Source: Candidatus Woesearchaeota archaeon (GTDB lineage: Archaea; Nanobdellota; Nanobdellia; Woesearchaeales; GCA-2686295). From it: a stretch of 34,125 bases of DNA. The stretch spans positions 1 to 34,125 of the forward strand of contig CALDOJ010000028.1 of NCBI GenBank assembly GCA_937912225.1, given 5' to 3'. A program made the position numbers and the translations under genes. The notes under the pieces were generated by a model. It ran no database searches, had not been told where the DNA came from, and saw only the letters and a program-made list of their open reading frames with translations. This document shows positions 17,401 to 22,866 of this stretch, piece after piece (positions within the stretch are counted from its first letter, which is position 1; every line of letters begins with the position of its first letter).

Positions 17401-18149
17401 CAAACAGCAGGGTCATCAGAAATATCATCATCACAATCTCCTCCGCTAGAAGTTGTATGTCCATCATTATCTAAATCATCACAATCATCAATTAATCCAT
17501 TACAATCATTATCAATTCCATCAGAACATTGTTCTGCCATAAAATTTCCTGAATTAAGTGAGCAACCATGATAAGAATCACAATCATTAAAGTCAAAAGT
17601 AGAACAATCATAAGGATTAGCTCCTGATTGAAGACATTCATAATTGTAATTACACATAGAATACATTCCCGTATAAGTGCTTTCACAAGCACAACCGGTA
17701 CCACAATCTCCTAAATAAATTTCATCACAATAAACATTGGAAGGAGGGGCATTACTCATATCTGGTAAGCAAGCAGGAATTCCATCATCCCAATAACACC
17801 AATTATTAGATTCACCATTACATTGAACTTCTGGTGAAGGCAAATATAAAAAACCACCACAATAATTAGTAATAGACATAGAACTATGAGAACAAGAAGA
17901 TAAAGGAGAACAAACTCCGCTAGGACAAGAAGAATAAGTATAAGAATTACAATTAACTGTTCCACTACAACTTTCAGTACACCCACAATTACTTAATCCA
18001 TCATCAACATAAGTATTTCCATCATCATCTACATTGTTGCAAACTTCTTGCGCAGAAACATTTAAACTAAGAATTATAATTAATAAAATTACTACAAATA
18101 AGCCATAAACACCACTTTTCCCCATCTTTGGTATTTGTTTTCGTTTCAT
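11442..18149 (-). CDS. Giant secreted Cys-rich repeat protein
   Basis: 2235 residues. A signal sequence (GLFVVILLIIILSLNVSA, about 17-34) is followed by Asp-rich MopE-like Ca/metal motifs (CNNVDDDGNTYVDDG; CSDGIDNDCNGLIDDC; DLDNDGHTTSSGGDCDDD). A carbohydrate-binding-like beta domain follows (NLVINHGFELGSG to VWIDDVELIEG, about 255-430), then several Cys-rich segments. About residues 1070-1855 hold nine units of roughly 75 residues with the signature FWSCDxDFGxNxYR followed by WFCxxxxxW. The C-terminal 380 residues are distinct and lack an obvious membrane anchor. Many N-x-S/T sites suggest glycosylation. Probably a cell-surface protein used in attachment or host contact; that role is inference. 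Translation may be coupled to the glycine-rich gene 17 nt upstream. Confidence 0.85.
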   Translation of the reverse strand: MKRKQIPKMGKSGVYGLFVVILLIIILSLNVSAQEVCNNVDDDGNTYVDDGLSNCGCTESCSGTVNCNSYTYSSCPSGVCSPLSSCSHSSMSITNYCGGFLYLPSPEVQCNGESNNWCYWDDGIPACLPDMSNAPPSNVYCDEIYLGDCGTGCACESTYTGMYSMCNYNYECLQSGANPYDCSTFDFNDCDSYHGCSLNSGNFMAEQCSDGIDNDCNGLIDDCDDLDNDGHTTSSGGDCDDDISDDPAVCRNGNLVINHGFELGSGSTQSGLSNYWFANSLSSATINFHLDSSNSNSGLKSQKIIVSNHDSTPSSSYPGMKSTIVSIKSNTQYTVSAKVKGDITRGSFVLSAHVRNSAISNNFQCVETGCNGAGINTISSTVPNWITINKSFTTNNLAEVTQVYLFFSSPDGEGTVWIDDVELIEGYQRLDVQPITSADCSGVTSSCAVCINPSAQEIPYDFINNDCDADLDETNVYDISYDTIAVGGEWFVCNATGQAPQFGDLNLSNYLKNFQSPPDKTLPSGSNWCYNTPDVYNKTYFPQLFYQNEDYCKQVNYDETIYTEGCCMVINQILPYDNESFESSVDSEFQYLLGENQYSAGNCPVCYDINGVRVGEPPADWEDDAASTEVLKETWSIDPEYRGHWSFSCSDNGGFYCDNTSKLDEDENYYCLDSFARIGSNQSEVCCYNHAYSITNYTGLELWDVCNGFEGNPLLNCSVQGGETIPDPNAPNVDGISCDLPIQAANLLNNYICCKEGYREWDPYDLSPFKLNNSFLCYKEAGDSLIAECSYGSSFSNLHTDDPWNKVDGSNMFTEGSQLHTVQSFDKVDEPFVLDMIRKIILPASSHSFPAAGVEFWPEYDTLEFDILFTGVGTPDTIELMRKDIGVTEYPLGCGFSISDNINHNLSGISLSANNWYHVILDISVCGFDILNQTNYLKINISGSSNGEFIFIDNFVLNRKSDLGTNQGYDTRYCTGPFETWIPSLTSPIPIDFQTSAFRDYAPYMFACDSQMSYEWSGTRCCGSETTKDNYGEFYSDEWAGCFNGFKVESDEIVADSINYYLSTYNNLLYYDNFFACDYDYGNNLVESFDGTRTSIPLINPSNIIPTFEIIGSWFCSKDGNWLSMFDDGSTLAEGTGDETLGSVLLNDSEFWSCDTDYGYNEYDNTRKKIADDHVLNVTNIRGSYFCGFDNDRNWTPVFADNLTLELVNITDGVDARNGQTFLSPDHNSVPICSDSVTLSMFCHGEKNYDHAEVLSSSSDFCTFFNFGSGSWGTSSGIRTDEVFCYNKTNAPDRVLFNDSLFWSCDSDFGYNNYRPNVLKFTDEQTENQLSLRGSWFCYLNNSWLPQFSAGQTLANGINLTTSTTESVLFNNSNEWLSCDENIGTNDMSTDLIIQDSLIENKFKINDQWFCGLDGKWNLTFTEGQTLAQGNKLVNDDTEAILFNDSLFWSCDRDLGNNAYRTNVKIISPSQIYNQLVLRGPMFCNLNGKWNNTFADDTTLEVGSEVFIPKKDFFFGPKRNNKIVCSDTNNHSINQFCIEEGYEFGSPITVPTGGNACSNYTGSDWVNGVGGYPSKIVCYDNSVSMSDRVMFNDSLFWSCDADFGNNNYRDTTSVFDNTQIINQLDFKGSKFCYLNKSWIPQIIPNQTLAQGVDVFNSITESILFNSSSEWLSCDENIGQNDISRDLIIDVGLIENKFEINDGWFCNLDGKWNNTFAEDETLASGTGVVNAQTEAILFNDSLFWSCDVDFGNNNYRDTTPVFDNTHTEDQFTLRASWFCNYNNKWTSSFEDNMTLAEGLNVENSITKSILFKDGEFWSCNNDLGVNDYSGNPIIESDHIKNYFDTKGSYFCDINKEWTPLADYPPTRLIASKLLDIAKTSGLDYSLHCNGDDSLNLLTSPEADSGLFGTLVSTENFCVLNINDENILIGVVLEEVNIDNYLNHNLKSFYPMNDEESSTTYTCDDALDETTTNTFFTICEETGNRLNVSYNKPFNVVIFSLEEPRFTGIVGFFANMWDSLKTTFSKLFGNYAAVTYSLPQNSELAEFEELFIKTQGDLEIKALKVNKTLVVDYYNFKSDISFLRDLTDQWKGTSDINTDYALGCNYNQRLMLEGTDLNTLNWNYLTSNLRLHDVAGAKLNGECNYEVVSNQNDCTTNANLTNCCHYYMPSIINRCACDTSDTTLDCGIMSSIYSFSNAYTGDYCYDLATGPSFPDGCSSPTAGCASGNCGVKYELTI
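12590..14960 (-). repeat. Tandem repeat array inside the giant protein gene
   Basis: Nine coding repeats of about 225 bp, each encoding SCD-FG and WFC-W motifs with two cysteines that probably form a disulfide. Anchors (SCD codons) lie near 14920, 14690, 14235, 14025, 13800, 13355, 13130, 12905 and 12690. A longer insert precedes the 14235 and the 13355 unit, so blocks of about 890 bp (insert plus three units) are duplicated. Confidence 0.8.
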
Positions 18150-18166
18150 TCTTTATATATTTTGCT

Positions 18167-19369
18167 TTAATTAATAGTTATGGTGTGAATTTTGTAAGAG
18201 TTTCCAGCGCCTGCAGCATCCCACCAATGCCATTCATTATCTTCAACAATTTCTTCATCTAAATAATCATTCAAACAAAAATAATTCGAAGTTGAATCAA
18301 AAAAACCAAAATCTTCAGTTCCGTCATAAACGACAGTATCATCACCACAACAACCATCATAACCATTAGAATTAAAATAATCTTGATTAAGAAAATCAAT
18401 ATAATCTCCACCAGCAAGATCACACAAATTTAAACCTTCTGTTGTAAAATAAGAATCTCCATCAGTTCCGTTAACTCCATCAGTTCCACTACCAGCATTT
18501 CCACACCCATCTTCATTATCAGAACCACCTGTACCTCTATCTCCTTTTTCACCACCTTTAATATTTGTAACTATAATATGATCATTATAATTTGAACAAA
18601 ATTCATATTTAACATTTATAATTATTTTTCCGCCATTTCCGCCACCACCGCCACCACCGCCACCAGCAGGTTCTCCACAACCAACGCAGCAAGGACAATT
18701 ACAAGTATCAGTATCACTACCGCCAGCACCACCAGCACCACCAGCACCACCAGCAACATTAATTAAATTATTATCATCAAGTATTAAACAACCAGCATCA
18801 ATTTCAATTTGACCACCACCTGCTCCACCACGACCACCTGTTCCTGATTGAACACCACTTGTGCTACTATCACTACAACCACCTAAAAAACCACAATCAT
18901 CACTTGGTGCAGGATTTGCAGACCCATTTGGACCATCTTCACCTTTTGCAACAATTTCTCCTAGAAAAGTAAAATTAAAAGCATTTAATCTAATATGAGG
19001 TCCTGCATCTCGTCCATTTGAAGTACCATTCAACATACCTGAACCTTTTGTTCCATTTTCACCATCATGACCGCCGCTTCCACTTCCACCATCACCACCA
19101 TCACCACCAATATCATTACTTGGATTGTGATCGTCTCGCTCAAAATTAATAACAATAGAATCAGGAATTATTAACTTAGTAAAATTAAAAACTTTCAAAC
19201 CTGAAGATAAAACAACTGTTTGAGAACTCATTGTACAATTAGGAGCATCTATATTATCTGAACAAACTTCTATACCTTCTTCACATTGAATACAACCAGA
19301 AGTTCCAACTACAAAAAAAGATAAAACTATTAAAAATAATACTATCACCAACCCTCTCTTCCCGTACAT
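18167..19369 (-). CDS. Secreted glycine-rich protein
   Basis: 400 residues. N-terminal signal sequence (GLVIVLFLIVLSFFVVGTSG). Residues about 85-310 are Gly-rich, with runs such as GGAGGAGGAGG and a stretch of nine glycines, interleaved with short beta segments (IRLNAFNFTFLGEIVAKG, GKIIINVKYEF) and a Cys cluster (CNCPCCVGCG). The last 70 residues contain DGCCGDD, DFG and YFCLN then WHWWD, resembling one unit of the giant protein's repeat. It is the upstream gene of that protein, so both are probably exported together to the surface. The TATA box at 19391-19398 indicates a leaderless mRNA. Confidence 0.85.
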   Translation of the reverse strand: MYGKRGLVIVLFLIVLSFFVVGTSGCIQCEEGIEVCSDNIDAPNCTMSSQTVVLSSGLKVFNFTKLIIPDSIVINFERDDHNPSNDIGGDGGDGGSGSGGHDGENGTKGSGMLNGTSNGRDAGPHIRLNAFNFTFLGEIVAKGEDGPNGSANPAPSDDCGFLGGCSDSSTSGVQSGTGGRGGAGGGQIEIDAGCLILDDNNLINVAGGAGGAGGAGGSDTDTCNCPCCVGCGEPAGGGGGGGGGNGGKIIINVKYEFCSNYNDHIIVTNIKGGEKGDRGTGGSDNEDGCGNAGSGTDGVNGTDGDSYFTTEGLNLCDLAGGDYIDFLNQDYFNSNGYDGCCGDDTVVYDGTEDFGFFDSTSNYFCLNDYLDEEIVEDNEWHWWDAAGAGNSYKIHTITIN

Positions 19370-19390
19370 ACTTTTATTCAGAAGTATTGC

Positions 19391-19398
19391 TATTTATA
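19391..19398 (-). promoter_or_regulatory. TATA box of the surface-protein operon
   Basis: TATAAATA 22-29 nt before the glycine-rich gene's ATG; it overlaps the last codons of the Rnp3 gene upstream. Confidence 0.5.
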
Positions 19399-19996
19399 CT
19401 TTTCTATTAGAAATAGATGTTTTAGCCTCTGAAGGATGCATTCCAATAGTTACTCCAAAAGAAACTAAATCATTCCAATATCTTAACTCGTAAGGTTTCT
19501 TAGCAAAACTAGCTAAAAACATATCAAGTTTATATTTTCTACAAAGCTTTATATTTTGAGAAATACGTCCTATAATTAATTCTTTATTCTTATTATTTAA
19601 GACTAAATTAAAATTAATACCTATCAAAATACTTTTTTCTTTTGCTAATTTAGCAAGAACTTGATTTAAACCTGAATTTCTAAAATGTGTAGCATCCCTA
19701 AAATTTTTATCTTCTAAATCAATTATTATATCTACATTCTTATTTTCAAAATGCGATCTTTCTCCATTAGAAAAAATAAAATCATAATTACTTTTTATCT
19801 TAAGTGCATGTTTTAAATCTTTTAACAAAAAACCAGAATAAACCTTAAAATCTTTAGAGTTTAATTTCTCAATTTTTTCTTTAATTTCTTTATCAAATTT
19901 TTCATATAAAAAAATAATTCCTCCAACATCTAATTTCTTAGCTACTTTGATAAATTCTTTCTCATTATCTTTTGGAATTACAACGTCTATGAACAT
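19394..19996 (-). CDS. rnp3: RNase P protein component 3 (Rpp30 homolog)
   Basis: A 200-residue TIM-barrel-like RNase P protein, homolog of human Rpp30, which with Rnp2 (Pop5) supports the catalytic domain of RNase P RNA. Seen: the N-terminal strand MFIDVVIPKD, VGGIIFLYEK, a central DIIIDLEDKNFRDATHFRNSGLN (Rpp30 proteins have a similar D-x-x-x-L/HFRNSGLN segment), and the C-terminal PYELRYWNDLVSFGVTIGM with a following PSEA. Length is slightly short but typical of archaea. The RNA partner is encoded at 7080-7381. Confidence 0.88.
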   Translation of the reverse strand: MFIDVVIPKDNEKEFIKVAKKLDVGGIIFLYEKFDKEIKEKIEKLNSKDFKVYSGFLLKDLKHALKIKSNYDFIFSNGERSHFENKNVDIIIDLEDKNFRDATHFRNSGLNQVLAKLAKEKSILIGINFNLVLNNKNKELIIGRISQNIKLCRKYKLDMFLASFAKKPYELRYWNDLVSFGVTIGMHPSEAKTSISNRKV

Positions 19997-20017
19997 GAAA
20001 GAAATTAATATTCAGAG

Positions 20018-20893
20018 TTATTTAAAGCTTTGTATCTCAGAAAGTAATTTACAAGCTTTACAAATTTTTCCTCTAGAAGGTTCCCCACATTCACTACAAT
20101 AAGCTATACTTTCTGAAGAAGTTTTTATTTTAGAAATATTTTTCAAATGTTTCTTTAAAATATTAAGTTTAGTTCCTTTATGTTCTTCTTCAAAATTATT
20201 TAAAGCAGATCTTACATCATGTCTAAAAGCTTTGTGAACATAAGGACATTCAGTAAACCCAACTTCAAAACCTTTCAATAAAGCATAAGCAGCAACTTCT
20301 TTTTCAGAACAAAAATATAATGGTTTAATTCTTTGAGTAAACCCTTTAATTTTTTTAGATTTAGGATTGGATTTATCTAATAAATCTACATTTGCAGTAA
20401 ATAAATTCATCATCACAGCTTGAGCTTCATCATCTAAATTATGACCTGTTACAATTTTATCATAATCTTTAGAATATCTGTTCATTAAATTTCTTCGAAA
20501 AATTCCACAAACAGTACAAGGATTTTTCCTTTGTTTTAACATTTCATCTAAAGTGTTTTCAAATTCTTCTTTGAAAGAAACAACTTTTAACTTAACTTTA
20601 TTTTCTTTACAAAACTTTTTCAAATCAACCAAAGTATGATTTCTATAACTATCAATTCCTTCATTAATTGCTAAAGCTTCAACATTAAACCCTGATTTTT
20701 TTAAAATAAAAAGAATTGTTGTAGAATCTTTTCCTCCGGAACAAGCAACAGCAATTTTATCTTTTTTAGAAAATAACCCGTAATCTTTAATAGTTTTTTT
20801 AACTTTATTTTCAAAATAATCAATAAAATGTTTTTTACAAAAATTTGGATTAAGAAAAATTGCTTTTTCCTTACATTTAGAACAATTACCCAC
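20018..20893 (-). CDS. TtuA-like tRNA 2-thiolation enzyme (TtcA/TtuA family)
   Basis: 291 residues, PP-loop adenylating tRNA thiolase, most like TtuA, which makes 2-thiouridine at tRNA position 54. An N-terminal zinc finger (Cys4, Cys7, Cys19, His22), PP-loop SGGKDS (52-57), PCTVCG (Cys126, Cys129) with Cys216 in ECPYV as the third Fe-S ligand, GHNLDDEAQ (150-158) and a C-terminal zinc finger (CSECG, CKAC) are all present. The start is GTG, overlapping the sulfur-carrier gene by 8 nt; a GTGAT 5 nt upstream is a plausible ribosome site and the protein starts as family members do. The adjacent carrier ending in Gly-Gly is the expected sulfur donor. Confidence 0.93.
   Translation of the reverse strand: MGNCSKCKEKAIFLNPNFCKKHFIDYFENKVKKTIKDYGLFSKKDKIAVACSGGKDSTTILFILKKSGFNVEALAINEGIDSYRNHTLVDLKKFCKENKVKLKVVSFKEEFENTLDEMLKQRKNPCTVCGIFRRNLMNRYSKDYDKIVTGHNLDDEAQAVMMNLFTANVDLLDKSNPKSKKIKGFTQRIKPLYFCSEKEVAAYALLKGFEVGFTECPYVHKAFRHDVRSALNNFEEEHKGTKLNILKKHLKNISKIKTSSESIAYCSECGEPSRGKICKACKLLSEIQSFK
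20019..20026 (-). promoter_or_regulatory. TATA box of rnp3
   Basis: TTTAAATA overlaps the stop codon of the upstream thiolase gene and lies 23-30 nt before the rnp3 ATG. rnp3 can thus be transcribed independently of the sulfur-transfer genes. Confidence 0.5.
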
Positions 20894-21080
20894 CTGAAAT
20901 CACACTCAAAATTTTTACAGTATCAGAATCTTTTAGTGTTTCATCTTCAGAAATTAATTCTCCATTTTTAACAACCAATACTGTTTCTGGATTAATATTT
21001 AATAATTTCAATAAATCAAAAGTTTTTCCAAAAAACTTTTTTTCAATATTTTTTTTGTCTTTCTCAATAAAAATTTTCAT
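20886..21080 (-). CDS. ThiS/MoaD/TtuB-like sulfur carrier
   Basis: A 64-residue ubiquitin-like beta-grasp protein ending ISGG, the C-terminal di-glycine that is activated to a thiocarboxylate. VVKNGELISEDETLKDSDTV is the usual central segment of ThiS-like proteins. Its overlap with the TtuA-like gene makes a TtuB-like role in tRNA thiolation most likely, although thiamin or molybdopterin carriers look similar. A strong ribosome site, GAGGAG, precedes the ATG. The ATG is shared (ATGA) with the stop of a 19-codon ORF that itself overlaps the upstream THUMP gene. Confidence 0.9.
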   Translation of the reverse strand: MKIFIEKDKKNIEKKFFGKTFDLLKLLNINPETVLVVKNGELISEDETLKDSDTVKILSVISGG

Positions 21081-21136
21081 GATTTCTCCTCTAAATTATG
21101 GAATTCCAGAAATATTTGATTTTTGATAATTTTCAT
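21077..21136 (-). CDS. Possible 19-aa mini-ORF bridging the THUMP and sulfur-carrier genes
   Basis: Peptide MKIIKNQIFLEFHNLEEKS. Its ATG shares ATGA with the stop of the THUMP gene (21136-21133), and its TGA shares ATGA with the carrier's start (21080-21077). It therefore fills the 52-nt gap exactly and couples both genes. It is strongly similar to the mini-ORF before the ABC ATPase (26 of 33 nt identical from the shared ATC to the AAT codon). A stem CAAAAAT/ATTTCTG with one mismatch (21119-21125 with 21107-21113) matches the stem in the other leaders. Confidence 0.55.
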   Translation of the reverse strand: MKIIKNQIFLEFHNLEEKS

Positions 21137-21966
21137 TTTCTAAACTCTTCTAATTTATTCTCAATATCTTCTTTACTATATGCAATTAAAGGTCTAAATA
21201 CCGGAATATCTAACTTTAAATCTTCAAAATCATCAAGAGTCTGACCAACAAAAATTCCTGGTGTTCGATATTTTTTTGCTAAATCTGAAACTTCTGATAA
21301 CGAAATTATTTTTTCTTGCTTTAATTTAAAACCGTGAGCATAATCTTCTAATAAACTAAGATCAATATTTTTTTTCATTAAACAAATAATTTTACAACCT
21401 CTTCTCATTGCCATTAACGCTGCTAATAAAGATTTTTCATCTTCAATTAAACAAAGAACAATACCTTCAACACCAACAGGAAGTCCTCCAAAACAAGCAA
21501 TTGAATCTATAAAAATATGTGCTTCATCATTAAAAACATCAATACATATTTCAACATCAAAATGTTCAAGATCAACTTTAGCATTTGTTTTTTCAACGAC
21601 AAACGAACCAAATTCTCTATTTAAATCCAGTTTTTTTCCTTCTAAACTTTTATCAACTAATTTAGATGTTATTCTGAATTTTGTTTCAGGAGTAAAATAT
21701 TTAATTTTTTCAGAAATAATTTTTTTAATTTCATCTTTATCAGCTTTACAAGTTATACATAAACTATAAGATACAATTCCAAAAACTTTCCTAAGATTAG
21801 GTTTTGTTTCTACATTTAGAACAAACCTATTTTTTTTACGATTAAGTTTGCCAACAATATTATTATTTTTAAGATAAACACTAATATTATTAATTAAACG
21901 TTTCTCAAACATAACTCTATTCTTACCTTTTAGGAATATTTCACCGAATCTAATTAAATATTTCAT
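21133..21966 (-). CDS. ThiI-like THUMP protein with degenerate PP-loop domain
   Basis: 277 residues. The N-terminal ferredoxin-like and THUMP parts are ThiI-like (YLIRFGEIFLKGKNR; the THUMP core ends near 155). GGLPVGVEG then matches the entry of the ThiI adenylating domain, but the PP-loop SGGIDSP is replaced by IEDEKSL (174-180). No rhodanese domain or catalytic Cys loop follows. It probably binds the tRNA acceptor end but cannot adenylate U8 by the known mechanism. Its neighbours are a sulfur carrier and an intact PP-loop thiolase, so it may guide tRNA for them. TATA at 21989-21996 fits a leaderless mRNA. Confidence 0.85.
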   Translation of the reverse strand: MKYLIRFGEIFLKGKNRVMFEKRLINNISVYLKNNNIVGKLNRKKNRFVLNVETKPNLRKVFGIVSYSLCITCKADKDEIKKIISEKIKYFTPETKFRITSKLVDKSLEGKKLDLNREFGSFVVEKTNAKVDLEHFDVEICIDVFNDEAHIFIDSIACFGGLPVGVEGIVLCLIEDEKSLLAALMAMRRGCKIICLMKKNIDLSLLEDYAHGFKLKQEKIISLSEVSDLAKKYRTPGIFVGQTLDDFEDLKLDIPVFRPLIAYSKEDIENKLEEFRK

Positions 21967-21988
21967 AAGTCAAAAGAAAAGAAGAGTT

Positions 21989-21996
21989 TTTATAAA
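21989..21996 (-). promoter_or_regulatory. TATA box of the THUMP-carrier-thiolase operon
   Basis: TTTATAAA, 23-30 nt before the ATG at 21966. Confidence 0.6.
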
Positions 21997-22079
21997 ATTA
22001 TTCTAAAAAAAACAAAAACAAAAATTTGTAATCAATTTTTGATCAAAAAAATCAAGATTTTTAAGTAATAATAAAAACA

Positions 22080-22087
22080 TTTATATA
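22080..22087 (+). promoter_or_regulatory. Candidate TATA box upstream of the zinc-protein gene
   Basis: TTTATATA; a transcript from about 22109 would carry a leader of nearly 200 nt before the zinc protein. Confidence 0.4.
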
Positions 22088-22104
22088 TAACTGACTGGAT
22101 TAGT

Positions 22105-22191
22105 ATGAAGATGTATATAACTAGACATGTCAATTATCTGAACAATGTCTTAGTTAGTTCTATCTTTACTATTAAACCAAAGATGTGTTAG
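22105..22191 (+). CDS. Possible small ORF in the zinc-protein leader
   Basis: 28 codons starting MKMYITRHVNYLNN and ending FTIKPKMC. No ribosome site, but the ATG at 22111 is positioned for leaderless translation from the TATA at 22080-22087. No similarity to the other mini-ORFs. Supported only by position, so chance is quite possible. Confidence 0.2.
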   Translation: MKMYITRHVNYLNNVLVSSIFTIKPKMC

Positions 22192-22303
22192 AGCTCAGAA
22201 ATTTAATCTGGTTCTGGCTGTCTTTGAAAAAAACTTTCTATAAGATTAAAAAGAACCAAGTTAAGTTTCTCTATACATAAAAACCCACTTGGAGGTGGAC
22301 AAG

Positions 22304-22633
22304 ATGCATGAATGTGTAGTATGTGAAGAAACTGTGACGCAACCTGTTTGTCCAAATTGCTTGGAGAAACACATAGCCCAAAAGCTATATGAAACAAAAC
22401 CTAAAATGGTCTCTGACTTAAAAAGAAAGACTGAAGAGATTTATTTTGAAGGTGGAGATGTAACTTGCGTACTTTGCCATACACCAATCAGCATATGTTC
22501 ACATTGTTATTCTGAACACATAAAAAATTGGTTACAGAACCTTAATGAATTTGGTGAAGAAGAATTAAATTCTTTTTTTAATTTTTTAAATCTTTATTTT
22601 GGTTTAAATCAAATAGAAGCCTTGAAATCCTAA
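22304..22633 (+). CDS. Small zinc-binding protein with duplicated Cys/His motif
   Basis: 109 residues from the ATG at 22304, chosen because GGAGGTGG (22291-22298) lies 5 nt before it; a TTG at 22289 in the same frame overlaps that ribosome site and is unlikely. The protein contains the motif CVxC-(6 to 8)-CxxC-xxx-HI twice: CVVCEETVTQPVCPNCLEKHI at the start and CVLCHTPISICSHCYSEHI in the middle (first one 21 residues: CVVC, then CPNCLEKHI). Each can coordinate zinc, so this is an internal duplication. The C terminus is helical. No known family recognised. It precedes TBP and MCM and may be a regulator or an adaptor; function unknown. Confidence 0.75.
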   Translation: MHECVVCEETVTQPVCPNCLEKHIAQKLYETKPKMVSDLKRKTEEIYFEGGDVTCVLCHTPISICSHCYSEHIKNWLQNLNEFGEEELNSFFNFLNLYFGLNQIEALKS

Positions 22634-22636
22634 AAT

Positions 22637-22658
22637 CTCCATAGGAAATTAAGGGGTG
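22637..22658 (+). repeat. ORB-like repeat 1 upstream of TBP-MCM
   Basis: Reads CTCCATAGGAAATTAAGGGG then TG. It resembles the archaeal origin recognition box layout TTCCA-nnn-GAAA followed by a G-string. The second copy lies 75 bp downstream in the same orientation. Confidence 0.45.
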
Positions 22659-22711
22659 TAAAAACCATACCAATTTAGAAAAAACTGAGTTTCATTAGTC
22701 GAGAAACTAGT

Positions 22712-22733
22712 TTCCATAGGAAGTAATAGGGGC
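22712..22733 (+). repeat. ORB-like repeat 2 upstream of TBP-MCM
   Basis: Reads TTCCATAGGAAGTAATAGGG then GC. It shares TCCATAGGAA and the GGGG string with the copy at 22637 and TTCCA-nnn-GAA with the pair beside orc1/cdc6. Confidence 0.45.
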
Positions 22734-22784
22734 ATATCTTTTTAAAAACAACTTTTCTGAAAGATAGCTTAAATAACAAAAGCC

Positions 22785-22815
22785 TTTATAAATGAAACAT
22801 CATTCCATTTATAAA
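22785..22815 (+). promoter_or_regulatory. Tandem TATA boxes of TBP
   Basis: Two perfect TTTATAAA copies, at 22785-22792 and 22808-22815. Predicted starts near 22815 and 22838 both lie downstream of the in-frame ATG at 22792, which supports the ATG at 22867. Confidence 0.55.
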
Positions 22816-22866
22816 CTAGAATCTTATTTTAGACAAAAAAGTCTGAATATTGGGGGACAAAATAAA

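Larger units (their letters stand above)
21997..22303 (+). other. Divergent intergenic region with small ORF and inverted repeats
   Basis: About 300 nt without a confident gene. It holds A-rich DNA with palindromes (TTTTTGATCAAAAA near 22040), a TATA-like TTTATATA (22080-22087), and an ORF of 28 codons at 22105-22191 whose second ATG (22111) sits where a leaderless start would be. A 7-bp inverted repeat, TGGTTCT (22209-22215) with AGAACCA (22252-22258), follows. CCAC/GTGG pairing at about 22285-22298 could sequester the ribosome site of the zinc protein. No tRNA, snoRNA box pair or CRISPR pattern was found. Confidence 0.4.
22634..22866 (+). promoter_or_regulatory. TBP upstream region: ORB-like repeats, hairpin and two TATA boxes
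   Basis: 233 nt between the zinc protein and TBP. It contains two ORB-like direct repeats, a hairpin between them (ACT-GTTTC with GAAAC-AGT, about 22685-22710), and TTTATAAA twice (22785-22792 and 22808-22815) before TBP. GGGGGAC lies about 12 nt before the chosen ATG. Confidence 0.5.

Noticed and set aside
22030..22075. Palindromic A/T-rich stretch as a terminator
   Set aside because: It lies between divergent genes, where no transcript should end; more likely simple AT-rich sequence.
22185..22260. tRNA-like fragments (GAGCTCAG, GGTTCTGG) in the intergenic region
   Set aside because: No acceptor stem pairing and no anticodon arm at the right spacing; the T-arm consensus is not met.
22289..22303. 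TTG start of the zinc protein at 22289
   Set aside because: It overlaps the GGAGGTGG ribosome site that is well placed for the ATG at 22304.
22792..22866. N-terminal extension of TBP from the in-frame ATG at 22792
   Set aside because: The ATG overlaps the first TATA box and lies upstream of both predicted transcription starts; TBP homologs begin near the later ATG.
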